Positions 33,233-41,794 are shown, numbered from the stretch's first letter. The stretch: 64,000 nt of DNA from Rariglobus sp041662485 (GCA_041662485.1 JBAZSJ010000009.1:62001-126000); one strand, 5' to 3'. Translations and numbers: made by a program. The notes: generated by a model not told the origin, from the sequence alone.

Positions 33233-33295
33233 GTAGGCCCGACCGGTGGTCGGGCTTTTTCGCCTCCAAGCAGCCCGACCACCGGTCGGGTCTAC
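33233..33295. repeat. REP pair (BIME-like), family E, in a 320-bp gene-free gap
   Basis: Starts GTAGGCCCGACCGGTGGTCG (hairpin GCCCGACC/GGTCGGGC, then TTTTT) and ends ACCGGTCGGGTCTAC. The first half also reads as an intrinsic terminator because of the five T residues. The remaining gap to fba (33296-33447) presumably holds its promoter, but I see no convincing hexamers. Confidence 0.88.
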
Positions 33296-33447
33296 ACCCG
33301 GGCATCCTTCCCATAATAAATGGCCACGGGTTTATTTGAACCGCTCTAAAAACCGCGCACCCTTCCGCCAAATCTGCGCAGAGAAAACCCTTGCGGCATG
33401 ATTCGTGCGGTCGGTAAGGTGACCAACGGTTTTCACACCATCCACCT

Positions 33448-34398
33448 ATGATCGTAACCACCGCGCAGCTCTTCAAACACGCCTACGGCAAATACGCCGT
33501 CGGCGCTTACAACATCAACAACGCCGAACAGACCATGGGTCTGTTCAAGGGCGCCATTGATTCCAAGGCCCCGTTCATCATCCAGATTTCCAAGGGTGCC
33601 CGCAGCTATACCAACAAGCTCATGCTTGAGTCGATCATCCGGTCCGCCGACCAGATTTTCCCCGAGGCCATTTTCGCGGTGCATCTGGACCACGGCGACG
33701 AGGAAACCTGCTACGACTGCATCAACTCGGGCTTCTACAGCTCCGTGATGATCGACGCCTCCCACGATCCGTTCGAGAAGAACATCGAGATCACCAAGCG
33801 CGTCGTCGACAAGGCCCACGCCAAGGGCATCTCCGTCGAGGCCGAGCTCGGCATGCTCGGCGGCGTCGAAGAGGACATCAAGGTCGAGGACGGCCACGCC
33901 ACCCTCACCAACCCCCTCGAAGCCCAGGAATTCATCAAGCGCACCGGCTGCGACTCCCTCGCCTGCGCCATCGGCACCAGCCACGGCGCCTTCAAGTTCA
34001 AGGGCAAGCAGTCCCTCCACTTCGACGTCCTCCAGAAGATCATGGACCTCGTCCCGGGCTTCCCGCTCGTCATGCACGGTTCCTCCTCGGTTCCCCAGGA
34101 CGAAGTCGCCCGCATCAACGCCGCCGGCGGCAAGATCGCCGGCTCCATGGGCGTCGACGTCAACGAATACCTCCCCGCCGCCAAGCTCGGCGTCACCAAG
34201 ATCAACATCGACACCGACGGCCGCCTCGTCTGGACCCGCGTTCACCGCGAGTTCTTCCGCGACAAGCCCTCCGAATTCGACTTCCGCCCCCCGGGCAAGA
34301 TCTTCATCGTCGAATACGCGAAGTTCATCGCCAGCCGCAACGTCCTCCTGGGCAGCGCCGGCCAGCTCGACAGCCTCCGCGCCAGCCTCGGCAAGTAA
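33448..34398 (+). CDS. fba: Fructose-bisphosphate aldolase, class II
   Basis: Zinc-dependent aldolase that splits fructose-1,6-bisphosphate into two triose phosphates in glycolysis (and the reverse in gluconeogenesis). The product is 316 residues. Metal/catalytic elements: FAVHLDHGDEETCYDCINSGF (catalytic Asp and first His), MIDASHDPFEKNIEIT, SVEAELGMLGGVEED, LACAIGTSHGAFKFKG (His), LVMHGSSSVPQDEV (His) and VTKINIDTDGRLVWT. The glycines and NIDTD triose-binding strand are intact. Codon usage is strongly biased to C-ending codons, as expected for a highly expressed gene. A strong terminator follows, so it is transcribed alone. Confidence 0.95.
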   Translation: MIVTTAQLFKHAYGKYAVGAYNINNAEQTMGLFKGAIDSKAPFIIQISKGARSYTNKLMLESIIRSADQIFPEAIFAVHLDHGDEETCYDCINSGFYSSVMIDASHDPFEKNIEITKRVVDKAHAKGISVEAELGMLGGVEEDIKVEDGHATLTNPLEAQEFIKRTGCDSLACAIGTSHGAFKFKGKQSLHFDVLQKIMDLVPGFPLVMHGSSSVPQDEVARINAAGGKIAGSMGVDVNEYLPAAKLGVTKINIDTDGRLVWTRVHREFFRDKPSEFDFRPPGKIFIVEYAKFIASRNVLLGSAGQLDSLRASLGK

Positions 34399-34420
34399 GC
34401 CAATCCCTTACGCATCAATC

Positions 34421-34451
34421 AGGCGCGACCTTCACCGGTCGCGCCTTTTTT
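34421..34451 (+). terminator. Rho-independent terminator of fba
   Basis: AGGCGCGACC (34421-34430) pairs with GGTCGCGCCT (34437-34446), followed by six T residues in total. Confidence 0.93.
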
Positions 34452-34461
34452 GCGCCCTCCG

Positions 34462-34485
34462 GTAGCCGCGAGCGCCAGCGAGTGG
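34462..34485 (+). repeat. Single REP-like element, GTAGCCGCGAGCGCCAGCGA type
   Basis: GTAG head followed by an imperfect hairpin (CCGCGAGC-GCCA-GCGAGTGG). A related single element with the same GAGCGNNAGCGA core is at 40629-40654. It lies between the fba terminator and the DUF3300 gene. Confidence 0.5.
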
Positions 34486-34554
34486 ATGTTCACGCCCCCA
34501 TGGCACGATTCGCCCGAGCCGGTGTCACACCCTCCAGCAGTCATCCCTGCCCCC

Positions 34555-35781
34555 ATGAAAACAACCTCCTCGGTTTTGCTCGGCCTGTGTCTCGCCCTCG
34601 TCGCCCGTGCGCAGGACGAAAACGCCTCCGCTCTCCCGCCCGTGCCCTCTGCGGCGCCCGCGCCCATGACCGCCGAGTCCACGGCGCTCCAGCGAACCCC
34701 TGAGATTCTCGACTCTCTCCTCGGCCCCATCGCGCTCTACCCCGACGCCCTCGTGGCCCTCATGCTGCCCGCCGCCACTTCTCCCACCGACGTCGTTCTC
34801 GCCGCCCGCTACCTGTCCGCCAAAGGCGATCCCGCCGCCGTAAATTCCCAGCCTTGGAGCGACAGCGTCAAGGCCCTCGTCCACTATCCGGACGTTCTCA
34901 AGTGGATGGATGAAAACCTCCCTTGGACGCAGTCCCTCGGCCAGGCTTTCCTCGACCAACCCGCCGACGTGATGAACGCAGTGCAGCGCCTCCGCGCCCG
35001 CGCCCGCGCCTCCGGCGCTCTCGTTGACACGCCTCAGCAACACGTGGTCACGCAGGGTTCCACCGTCGTGATCGTGCCGGCCCAGCCGGACATCGTTTAC
35101 GTTCCCGTTTACGATCCCGCCGTGGTCTACGTCCAACGCACCGCCGTCGTGGTCAACCGCCCCCTTATCTCCTTTGGTTTCGGTTACCGGATCGGCTCCT
35201 GGTTCATCTACGATTGCGACTGGGGCCGCCGCACCGTCTGGGTCGTTTCCCGTCCGGCCAATTGGCATGGCCAGCCGCAATACTGGCACCACAACGTCGT
35301 CCACTCACAGAAACCTCCCGGCAAACCCTGGCATCCGTCCACCAACTATAAGCCCCGCCCCCATTCTCAGGCCTACTCCCATGCGCCCACCCCGCGCCCC
35401 ATCCGGATCGAACCGCAGACCTCGCAGGTGAACTCGCCACAGCGTCCGTCCGCCACCCCGCGCCCCCAGGGTTCTCCCGGCATGAGACCTTCAACCCCCA
35501 ACCGGTCGCCTCACATTCCCCGGGACAAAGAGAAGCTTCTCGCGCCCGCCAATCCCGCCCTTGCGCCTCTTCCTCCTCTTACTCCGGTCATCACTCCGCG
35601 TTCCGGCTTCGTGAAACCACCGGCCGTCACGCCGCCGTCTCCATCCGTCCGCCCCGTGACTCCCATCGACCGCTCCCATCACCGGGTGGCTCCATCCCCA
35701 GCCGCGCCGGCCACCAATGGCGATCCGGCCGCTCCTGATCCGAAGAAAAAACGCACGAATTCCTGGCCGCCGTCCAGCTGA
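34555..35781 (+). CDS. DUF3300 domain-containing secreted protein
   Basis: Predicted exported protein of 408 residues with a signal peptide (MKTTSSVLLGLCLALVARAQ). The DUF3300 domain (about 50-210) is recognisable by ILDSLLGPIALYPDALVALMLPAATSPTDVVLAARYL, LVHYPDVLKWMDENLPWTQSLGQAF and QPDIVYVPVYDPAVVYV. After it comes a hydrophobic Gly/Tyr/Trp segment (SFGFGYRIGSWFIYDCDWG) and a long Pro/Ser/His-rich, probably disordered tail (about 260-408) ending in KKKRTNSWPPSS. I chose the ATG at 34555 because the signal peptide begins there; the open frame upstream runs through a REP-like repeat. Function of DUF3300 is unknown. The next gene, a papain-like protease, follows on the same strand. Confidence 0.85.
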   Translation: MKTTSSVLLGLCLALVARAQDENASALPPVPSAAPAPMTAESTALQRTPEILDSLLGPIALYPDALVALMLPAATSPTDVVLAARYLSAKGDPAAVNSQPWSDSVKALVHYPDVLKWMDENLPWTQSLGQAFLDQPADVMNAVQRLRARARASGALVDTPQQHVVTQGSTVVIVPAQPDIVYVPVYDPAVVYVQRTAVVVNRPLISFGFGYRIGSWFIYDCDWGRRTVWVVSRPANWHGQPQYWHHNVVHSQKPPGKPWHPSTNYKPRPHSQAYSHAPTPRPIRIEPQTSQVNSPQRPSATPRPQGSPGMRPSTPNRSPHIPRDKEKLLAPANPALAPLPPLTPVITPRSGFVKPPAVTPPSPSVRPVTPIDRSHHRVAPSPAAPATNGDPAAPDPKKKRTNSWPPSS

Positions 35782-35863
35782 CCGCAGGGCACCGGGCCGG
35801 ACCTTGGCAACAAACTTCTCTTCCCTGCTTCCCTCGAACCGCGACTTGCCTTTGATCATCCGC

Positions 35864-37018
35864 GTGAGTCCGCCCCTCCGCGCCATCCGTCTGTTAGCCG
35901 CGTTGCTTCTCGCCTGCGCCTGCGGCCCCTCGGTTGTTCATGCGGAGACATCCCCGCAATCCGCTTCGCTTGGTGTCGGTGCCACCTTCCCCATTCTGCA
36001 AGTCGGCGCCACCACTTATCACGACGTGCGCGTGCGGGCCGTCACCGTGCGCAGCCTCGTGATCATTCATCGTGACGGCCTCGGTTCCATCCGCCTGCGC
36101 GATCTCCCTCCCGACCTCCAGAAAGCCTTCGGTTATTCCCCCGAGGCCGAAGCGGCCGCCGACAACGCCTCTGTCAAAACCCCGCCGCCCGTCCTCGTCC
36201 GCAAACCTTCCGCGCCCAAGCGGTCCGCCCCCTCCAAATTCGACGCCCTGCTCCGCCAGTTTGGCCGGCCGCCGGAAATCCGCCCCGACGTCGACCTGCG
36301 CCCGCGTTTCACCGAGCTCGGCCTTTACGCCAAGAACCAGGGCCGCCGCCCCAGTTGCGCCGTCTTCGCCGTGGTCGGAGCGCTCGAGTTTCAAAACGCC
36401 GAACTCCTCGGCCACCCCGAAAAACTCTCCGAGGAATACCTCATCTGGGCCTCGCGAAAAATCCTCGGGCGCGACCGTCCCGCCGCCAATGCCGCCACCT
36501 CCACGACGCCCCCCACCGGCGACGAGGACGAGGGCTTTGCCATCGCCCAAGTGGTCGCCGCCCTGCGCACCTACGGCATTCCACTGGAAGAGCGCATGCC
36601 CGATACCCTCGGCAAAAAAATGCAGGACATCGCCGAACCTCCGCCAAAACTGATCGATGAGGCGCGACGACGCTGTCACGTGGCGGTCTATCCGGTGCCG
36701 CAGACCGATCTCATTGCCAACCTCGTGCAGTCCCTCAACGCCGGCGTGCCCGTCGTCGTCGGCATGAAGTGGCCTCACTACGCGGCGAGCCAGGCCGGCT
36801 ACCTGAGCCGTCAGCAACCCATGGCCGGTTACGGCCACGCGGTCACGCTCGTCGGCTATCACAGCGCCACGCAGACATTGGACGATGTCGTCTTCCTCTT
36901 TAAAAATTCCTGGGGCGTGCAGTGGGGCGCCGCCGGCTTCGGCCAGGCCACCACCGCCTACCTCAAGGCAAATCTTACCGACGCCGTCATTCTCGAAGTC
37001 CGCCGCACCGAAGACTGA
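35864..37018 (+). CDS. Papain-like (C1-type) cysteine peptidase, exported
   Basis: Predicted periplasmic or surface protease of 384 residues. The GTG at 35864 is taken as start because it gives a good signal peptide (SPPLRAIRLLAALLLACACGPSVVHA); a TTG at 35852 is an alternative. An N-terminal SHD1/Tudor-like beta region (about 35-85: VTVRSLVIIHRDGLGSIRLRDLP) and a linker precede the peptidase domain. Catalytic elements: KNQGRRPSCAVFAVVGALEF (Gln and Cys), GYGHAVTLVGYH (His) and FLFKNSWGVQWGAAGFGQ (Asn). Around the Cys the papain CGSCWAF is changed to RRPSCAVFA, with Trp replaced by Val. It lies 82 bp after a secreted DUF3300 protein. Confidence 0.82.
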   Translation: MSPPLRAIRLLAALLLACACGPSVVHAETSPQSASLGVGATFPILQVGATTYHDVRVRAVTVRSLVIIHRDGLGSIRLRDLPPDLQKAFGYSPEAEAAADNASVKTPPPVLVRKPSAPKRSAPSKFDALLRQFGRPPEIRPDVDLRPRFTELGLYAKNQGRRPSCAVFAVVGALEFQNAELLGHPEKLSEEYLIWASRKILGRDRPAANAATSTTPPTGDEDEGFAIAQVVAALRTYGIPLEERMPDTLGKKMQDIAEPPPKLIDEARRRCHVAVYPVPQTDLIANLVQSLNAGVPVVVGMKWPHYAASQAGYLSRQQPMAGYGHAVTLVGYHSATQTLDDVVFLFKNSWGVQWGAAGFGQATTAYLKANLTDAVILEVRRTED

Positions 37019-37112
37019 GGTCTCCTTTCTCCCGTGAGTCCCCTGAGGTTCATTCCCTAGCCTGAAACCTGCCAAGAAGATTGCTCAATAGGTTCCGGTT
37101 GATTGTCTTCTC

Positions 37113-39317
37113 ATGGTGAATTGGCAACTCGCCAGCCTCTATTTCGCCACCGCTTTCGAACTCGGCCTGTTGCTTGTCATCCGGGGGCACTTGAACACGT
37201 TGGCCGCCAAGCCCTTTTGCCTCGGCCTGCTCCTCAAGGCGCTATGGGCGTTCAACTACGCCCTCGATCTTGGCAGCACGTCCTTCGAGGAAAAACTCTT
37301 CCTGCTTCAACTGCGGGGCTCGTTCCTCTGTTTCTACGCGCCCGTCTGGCTGGAGGTCGCCTATCGGATGGTCAACGGACGCGCCTTGCTGCGTGGCTGG
37401 ACGCTCGCCGCGGCCTTGGTGGTGCCGGTCATCAGCCTCGCCCTCGTCTGGCTGCCCGGCCCCGGCCAAAACCCGATTTTCCGGCACTCCTTCCTGCTCG
37501 ACGCCACCGGTCCCGTTCCTGTCGTTCACTTCGAGTTCGGCCCGTGGGCGGCCGTGTTCTATGGCTACATCCTCGCGATCGCCGTGTGGATTTGTCTCAT
37601 TCTTTTCCTCACGCGCCTGCAAGCCCCGTGGGAACGTCGCGGACGCCTGCTCTTCATCGCCGCCACCTTTGTCGGGGTGACCGCCAACCTGCTTTATGCC
37701 CTGAACCTTTCGCCCACCCCGGGGATCAATTACGCGCCGGTTCTCTTTCCGCTCACCAGCATCCTCATCGCCTGGGCTTTGTTTGGACAGCGCATGCTCA
37801 ACCTCGCCCCCGTGGCCCGCTCCTCGTTGATCGAGCGTCTTGACGACCGGCTCATCGTATTAGACTCCGACGACCGGGTGATCGACATCAACCGGTCCGC
37901 CCTCGCCACCTTCGCCCTCAGCCACCGCGCAGTGATCGGACGAACCTCCTCCGAGGTGCTCGCCCCGTGGCCGGAACTACGCGCGCTCATTCCGTCCCTC
38001 GGTGGCAAACCCGCGGAGTTCCAGCTGGGCCCCGTGATCTTTGAATGTTCGGTGCTCGAGGTGACGCCGCCGAAGGGCGGTTCGGTTCAGGCCCGCATCC
38101 TCATTCTTCGCGACATCACCCGCCGCAAGGACACCGAGAACCAGCTCCGCATCGCCAAGGAAGCCGCCGAGGCCGCCGACAAGGCCCAGTGCCGTTTCCT
38201 GGCCACCATGAGCCACGAGATCCGCACGCCGATGAACGGTATCTTCGGCTTCACGCAGATCCTCAACGAAACCCCGCTCTCCGCCGAACAGCGCGACTAC
38301 GTCGGCATCATCGCCCAAAGCAGCCGGTCCCTGCTCGTCATCGTCAACGACGCCCTCGACTACTCCAAGATCGCCGCCGGCCGCATGGAGATCGAGCGCG
38401 TGCCCTGCAACGTGGCCGAGATCGCTCGGCAGACCTGCTGCCTGCTGGAGGCGCAGCTCGTTGATAGAAAAATCACCCTTTCCTGCCATGTCTCCCCCTC
38501 GGTCCCCGAGATCGTCATCGGCGACCCCGTGCGCATCGGCCAGATCCTCACCAATCTCGCCGGCAACGCCATCAAGTTCACCGAAACCGGCGGCGTCACC
38601 ATCGACATCGAGACATCCCCCCGAGACACCGGCCATCTGGTCACCCTGACGGTGACCGACACCGGCATCGGCATCCCCCCGGAGCAACAGGCGCACATCT
38701 TCGACCCCTTCCGCCAGGGCGACGCCTCCACCACCCGCCGCTACGGCGGCACCGGGCTCGGTCTGGCCATCACGCGCAACCTGTGCGAGATCATGGGCGG
38801 CACGCTCACGCTGAAAAGCCGCGTGGGCAAAGGCTCCGTTTTCACCGCCACTTTTCTGGTCGGCGCGGTCAAAGAGGTTGCGTCCGAACCCATCACGCCG
38901 ACACCGGCCGACCGTGCGCCCCCGCCTGTCGGCGACGCACGCCCCCTGCGCATCCTCGTCTGCGAGGACAATCTCGTGAACCAGGCCGTCATGCGAGCCC
39001 TGCTCAACCGCCTCGGCCACAGGCCTGAATTCGTCGGCAACGGCATGGAAGGCCTGCTGTTGCTGGAGCAGGAGACCTTTGATGTCGTGCTCATGGACAT
39101 CGAAATGCCCGTGATGGACGGCTTCGAGACCGTCCGCCGCATCCGCCTCAGCGAATCCTCGGGCACACTTCGCCACCAGTATATCATTGCGGTGACGGCG
39201 CACGCGCTCCAAGGCATGCGCGAACGCTGCATCGCCGCCTCGATGGACGATTTCATCACCAAGCCCCTGAACCGCGTGGCTCTGAGCAACGCCCTCTCCC
39301 GCGTCCCCCGCCGCTAA
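37113..39317 (+). CDS. Hybrid sensor histidine kinase/response regulator
   Basis: Inner-membrane two-component sensor of 734 residues. Seven N-terminal membrane helices (about 5-230) form a 7TM sensor module, followed by a PAS domain (about 245-345; DDRLIVLDSDDRVIDINRSA and RILILRDITRRKD), HisKA with MSHEIRTPMNGIFGFTQIL (phospho-His near 368), HATPase with NLAGNAIKFTETGG, VTDTGIGIPPEQ and YGGTGLGLAITRNL, and a C-terminal receiver (about 610-730) with CEDNLVNQAV, the phospho-Asp in VLMDIEMPVMDGF near 662, VTAHAL and the Lys in FITKPLN. No HPt or output-domain gene is adjacent, so it is an orphan hybrid kinase. The signal sensed cannot be read. Confidence 0.95.
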   Translation: MVNWQLASLYFATAFELGLLLVIRGHLNTLAAKPFCLGLLLKALWAFNYALDLGSTSFEEKLFLLQLRGSFLCFYAPVWLEVAYRMVNGRALLRGWTLAAALVVPVISLALVWLPGPGQNPIFRHSFLLDATGPVPVVHFEFGPWAAVFYGYILAIAVWICLILFLTRLQAPWERRGRLLFIAATFVGVTANLLYALNLSPTPGINYAPVLFPLTSILIAWALFGQRMLNLAPVARSSLIERLDDRLIVLDSDDRVIDINRSALATFALSHRAVIGRTSSEVLAPWPELRALIPSLGGKPAEFQLGPVIFECSVLEVTPPKGGSVQARILILRDITRRKDTENQLRIAKEAAEAADKAQCRFLATMSHEIRTPMNGIFGFTQILNETPLSAEQRDYVGIIAQSSRSLLVIVNDALDYSKIAAGRMEIERVPCNVAEIARQTCCLLEAQLVDRKITLSCHVSPSVPEIVIGDPVRIGQILTNLAGNAIKFTETGGVTIDIETSPRDTGHLVTLTVTDTGIGIPPEQQAHIFDPFRQGDASTTRRYGGTGLGLAITRNLCEIMGGTLTLKSRVGKGSVFTATFLVGAVKEVASEPITPTPADRAPPPVGDARPLRILVCEDNLVNQAVMRALLNRLGHRPEFVGNGMEGLLLLEQETFDVVLMDIEMPVMDGFETVRRIRLSESSGTLRHQYIIAVTAHALQGMRERCIAASMDDFITKPLNRVALSNALSRVPRR

Positions 39318-39640
39318 CCCCGTCTCCCGCCGCCCTCGGCCCCGGCCTCCGGGTCCCCGGCTTTCCTCAAGCCCAGCGCCGGGTGCTCCAGGATGACCAG
39401 CGAGTAGGAAAACGCCCGCGCCTTCAGCAAGTCCGGGTGCGTGTGAAAAAGCTTCGGCGTGATGCTGCGGCAGATCGGCCGGATCTCCGCGACCCGCCAG
39501 CCCTCGCAGATGCGCCGCCGGTATTCGTCCTCCTGCCGCCCCTCGATCAGCAGATAATCCTGAAGACCGTTGGTGGCGACAAACCCAAGCCGCCCCGACC
39601 CGGCCAACTCGGAAACATAACGAAGATTGAGCGCGACCAT
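39314..39640 (-). CDS. Small hypothetical protein
   Basis: Open frame of 108 residues with protein-like composition (VALNLRYVSELAGSGRLGFV, GLQDYLLIEGRQEDEYRRRI, CEGWRVAEIRPICRSITPKL, SYSLVILEHPALGL) and a disordered Gly/Ala/Glu tail. Its stop overlaps the histidine kinase stop by 4 bp on the opposite strand. It follows the permease gene by 67 bp on the same strand and might be co-transcribed. No family is recognised; no membrane segment or signal peptide is evident. Confidence 0.55.
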   Translation of the reverse strand: MVALNLRYVSELAGSGRLGFVATNGLQDYLLIEGRQEDEYRRRICEGWRVAEIRPICRSITPKLFHTHPDLLKARAFSYSLVILEHPALGLRKAGDPEAGAEGGGRRG

Positions 39641-39707
39641 GACGAAGCAGTTGCCCGAAGCATGCCTCCTTCATTCCTCAAGGCAATCCATACCACCCTC
39701 CAGCCAC

Positions 39708-40427
39708 TCAGTGCTCCATCACCACGACGAGCACGCCGAGCAACGTGAAAATCGTCCCGAGCAACCCGGCCTCCCAACGCTCGATTTTTTTAAGCTCGAC
39801 CTTTTCCAGGCCGACCAGCGTCAGCCAGGTGAACAGCATCATGCCCGCCAGCGCGCCCACCGCGAGAATCGCGCTCAGCACTAAAAATCCTCTCCAGCCA
39901 AACTGCACGCCCGAGAGATAGACCGGCAAAAACCCTTCGCAGGGCGACAGCGTCAACATGACCAGCAACCCGCTGATCGCCGCCCAATCGCCTTTGCGGC
40001 TGGAAACCAGCGGCGTGTCCTTCAACTCGTCCTCCCAGTGGCTGTGGTCCTCCTCATGTCCGCAATGCGCGCTCGGCTCGTGGCTGCCGCCGTGGAGATG
40101 GTGATGCAGCACTCCGCCGCCATGCCACTGCCGCCACAGGTAAAATCCTCCGATGCACCACAGCACGCCCGCCGCAACCCACGGAAAAGCGTGGCCGATG
40201 CGCTCGTCCAGCTGAAAGCCGAACCACGCGATGACCAGACCCAGCAGACTCGTGATCCCGACATGCCCCAGCCCGGCGAACGCGGCCACCGCCAGCGTCT
40301 TCGCACGCGACCAGCCGCGCGCCCGCGCCACCAGCACAAACGGCAGCCAGTGCGTCGGGATCGCCGCGTGAAAAAAGGCGACCGTGAAGCCGGTCGCGGC
40401 GATGGTCGCCAATACGGTTGAGTTCAT
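39708..40427 (-). CDS. His-rich integral membrane permease, possibly metal transport
   Basis: Inner-membrane protein of 239 residues with six hydrophobic segments in two halves. The first half begins MNSTVLATIAATGFTVAFFHAAIPTHWLPFVLVARARGWS, a histidine-bearing pattern reminiscent of NicO/TauE-SafE-like permeases; a His-rich loop (HHHLHGGSHEPSAHCGHEED, about 112-131) and LSPCEGFLPVYLSGVQFGW follow. These point to a divalent-metal (nickel/cobalt-like) exporter or importer, but the family cannot be settled by eye. The ATG at 40427 is chosen because the membrane helix begins right after it; the frame stays open far upstream without protein-like features. No urease or hydrogenase genes are nearby. 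Confidence 0.72.
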   Translation of the reverse strand: MNSTVLATIAATGFTVAFFHAAIPTHWLPFVLVARARGWSRAKTLAVAAFAGLGHVGITSLLGLVIAWFGFQLDERIGHAFPWVAAGVLWCIGGFYLWRQWHGGGVLHHHLHGGSHEPSAHCGHEEDHSHWEDELKDTPLVSSRKGDWAAISGLLVMLTLSPCEGFLPVYLSGVQFGWRGFLVLSAILAVGALAGMMLFTWLTLVGLEKVELKKIERWEAGLLGTIFTLLGVLVVVMEH

Positions 40428-40519
40428 TGGTGTGAAGCGAAGCGGACATCCATCTACCCGACGGGCGCCGCTGTCGAACGTGAACTCTAGCAAAGTCGTC
40501 AAGCCCCCTCCGCCCAAAA

Positions 40520-40606
40520 TCTTTCTCTTTCCTCTTTCTCTTACTCTTTCTCCCTCCCTTCCGATCTCCTGACGAAAGAGAAAGATTAAGAGGAAAGAAG
40601 AAAGAT
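40520..40606. repeat. Polypyrimidine/polypurine imperfect inverted repeat
   Basis: A run of C/T (40520-40563, interrupted by one A) built from TCTTTCTC-like units is followed by a purine run (40574-40606) of roughly complementary AAAGAGAAAGA units. Together they could form a long stem. It lies in the leader between the permease start and hemF. Confidence 0.65.
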
Positions 40607-40628
40607 CAGCCCCCCGCGCCCCGGAAAC

Positions 40629-40654
40629 GTAGCGGGGAGCGTGAGCGACCCGAC
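40629..40654 (+). repeat. Single REP-like element, GTAGCGGGGAGCGTGAGCGA type
   Basis: GTAG head with an imperfect hairpin CGGGGAGC-GTGA-GCGACCCG, related in core to the element at 34462. It lies upstream of hemF. Confidence 0.5.
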
Positions 40655-40661
40655 TCCTCAA

Positions 40662-40697
40662 AATCGTTCTCGTTCTCTTAATCGTTCTCGTTCTCCC
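40662..40697 (+). repeat. 18-bp tandem duplication upstream of hemF
   Basis: AATCGTTCTCGTTCTCTT at 40662-40679 is followed directly by AATCGTTCTCGTTCTCCC at 40680-40697. It ends 15 bases before the hemF ATG and so occupies the position of the ribosome binding site; no Shine-Dalgarno is visible. Confidence 0.8.
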
Positions 40698-40712
40698 TCG
40701 TTTCCTCCCGTC

Positions 40713-41699
40713 ATGCCCTCCGCCATCGACCTTCCCGCCGTCAAATCCTACCTGCTCGACCTGCAGGACCGGATCTGCCGCGAACTCGAGGCCGAGGACG
40801 GCTCCGCCCGCTTTATCGAGGACAACTGGACGCGCGCCGAGGGCGGCGGCGGACGCTCGCGCATCCTCGCCGAAGGCGGCGTCTTCGAAAAAGCCGGCGT
40901 GGGCTTTTCCCACGTTCACGGCACCGCGCTCCCTCCTTCCGCGACCGCCCACCGTCCCGAACTCGTCGGCAAACCCTGGCAGGCGCTGGGCGTCTCCCTA
41001 GTCATCCACCCGCGCAACCCCTACGTCCCCACCAGTCACGCCAACGTGCGCTTTTTCTGCGCCGGTGAAACCACGCCTGCGTCCTCCACTGGTCATTCGT
41101 CATTGGTCATTGGTCATTCCGGCGCGGCGACCGCCGCCGCGCCGGTCTGGTGGTTCGGCGGCGGCTTCGATCTCACGCCCTACTACGGTTTCGAGGAAGA
41201 CTGCGTCCACTGGCACCGCACCGCCCGCGACGCCGTCGCCCCCTTCGGCGACGACCTCTACCCCAAGTGGAAAAAAGGGTGCGACGAGTATTTTTATCTG
41301 AAGCACCGCGCCGAACCACGCGGCATCGGCGGCCTCTTCTTCGACGATTTCAACGCCCTCGGTTTCGATCGCAGCTTCGCCGCCCTTCGCGCCGTCGGCG
41401 ACGCCTTCATTCCCGCCTACCGCCCCATCGTCGCCCGCCACAAGGCCACGCCCTGCGGCGAACGCGAGCGCGACTTCCAACTCTACCGTCGCGGACGTTA
41501 CGTGGAGTTCAACCTCGTATGGGACCGCGGCACGCACTTCGGCCTGCAAAGCGGCGGACGCACCGAGTCCATCCTCATGAGCCTGCCGCCGCTCGTGAGC
41601 TTCAAATACGACTGGCACCCCGCCCCCGGTTCGCCCGAAGCCCGCCTCTACGACGTGTTCCTCAAACCCCGCGACTGGCTCTCAGCCGAAAACGCCTAA
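40713..41699 (+). CDS. hemF: Oxygen-dependent coproporphyrinogen III oxidase
   Basis: Converts coproporphyrinogen III to protoporphyrinogen IX with O2, in the cytosol. The product is 328 residues from the ATG at 40713; the longer frame encodes an Arg/Ser leader derived from a repeat. Signatures: FIEDNWTRAEGGGGRSRILAEGGVFEKAGVGFSHVHG, SLVIHPRNPYVPTSHANVRFF, PVWWFGGGFDLTPYYGFEEDCVHWH, RGIGGLFFDDFN, LYRRGRYVEFNLVWDRGTHFGLQSGGRTESILMSLPP. An extra segment (about residues 118-140) between strands NVRFF and PVWWFGGG contains IGHSSLVIGHS-type residues coded by a heptamer array; all active-site regions remain. First of three consecutive heme genes. Its stop codon lies in another repeat. Confidence 0.95.
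   Translation: MPSAIDLPAVKSYLLDLQDRICRELEAEDGSARFIEDNWTRAEGGGGRSRILAEGGVFEKAGVGFSHVHGTALPPSATAHRPELVGKPWQALGVSLVIHPRNPYVPTSHANVRFFCAGETTPASSTGHSSLVIGHSGAATAAAPVWWFGGGFDLTPYYGFEEDCVHWHRTARDAVAPFGDDLYPKWKKGCDEYFYLKHRAEPRGIGGLFFDDFNALGFDRSFAALRAVGDAFIPAYRPIVARHKATPCGERERDFQLYRRGRYVEFNLVWDRGTHFGLQSGGRTESILMSLPPLVSFKYDWHPAPGSPEARLYDVFLKPRDWLSAENA
41089..41120 (+). repeat. TTGGTCA heptamer array inside hemF
   Basis: Four tandem heptamers (GGTCATT, CGTCATT, GGTCATT, GGTCATT), then CC, identical over 31 bases to the array in the helicase gene. Read in frame as GHSSLVIGHS. Confidence 0.92.
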
Positions 41700-41787
41700 C
41701 GCCCAACACTCAACTTTTAACGCTCAATGACCGGCCGTTTTTCCGCCACTTGGACGTTGAGCGTTAAGCGTTAAGCGTTGAGCGTTG
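41692..41787. repeat. GCGTTAA heptamer repeat with inverted arms, hemF-hemE gap
   Basis: The left arm CAACACTCAACTTTTAACGCTCAA (split as CAACACTCAAC and TTTTAACGCTCAA, 41704-41727) faces the right arm of tandem heptamers GCGTTAA, GCGTTAA, GCGTTGA, GCGTTG (41757-41787). The left end includes the hemF stop codon, and the right end stops 7 bases before the hemE ATG. Confidence 0.75.
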
Positions 41788-41794
41788 TTTTTCC

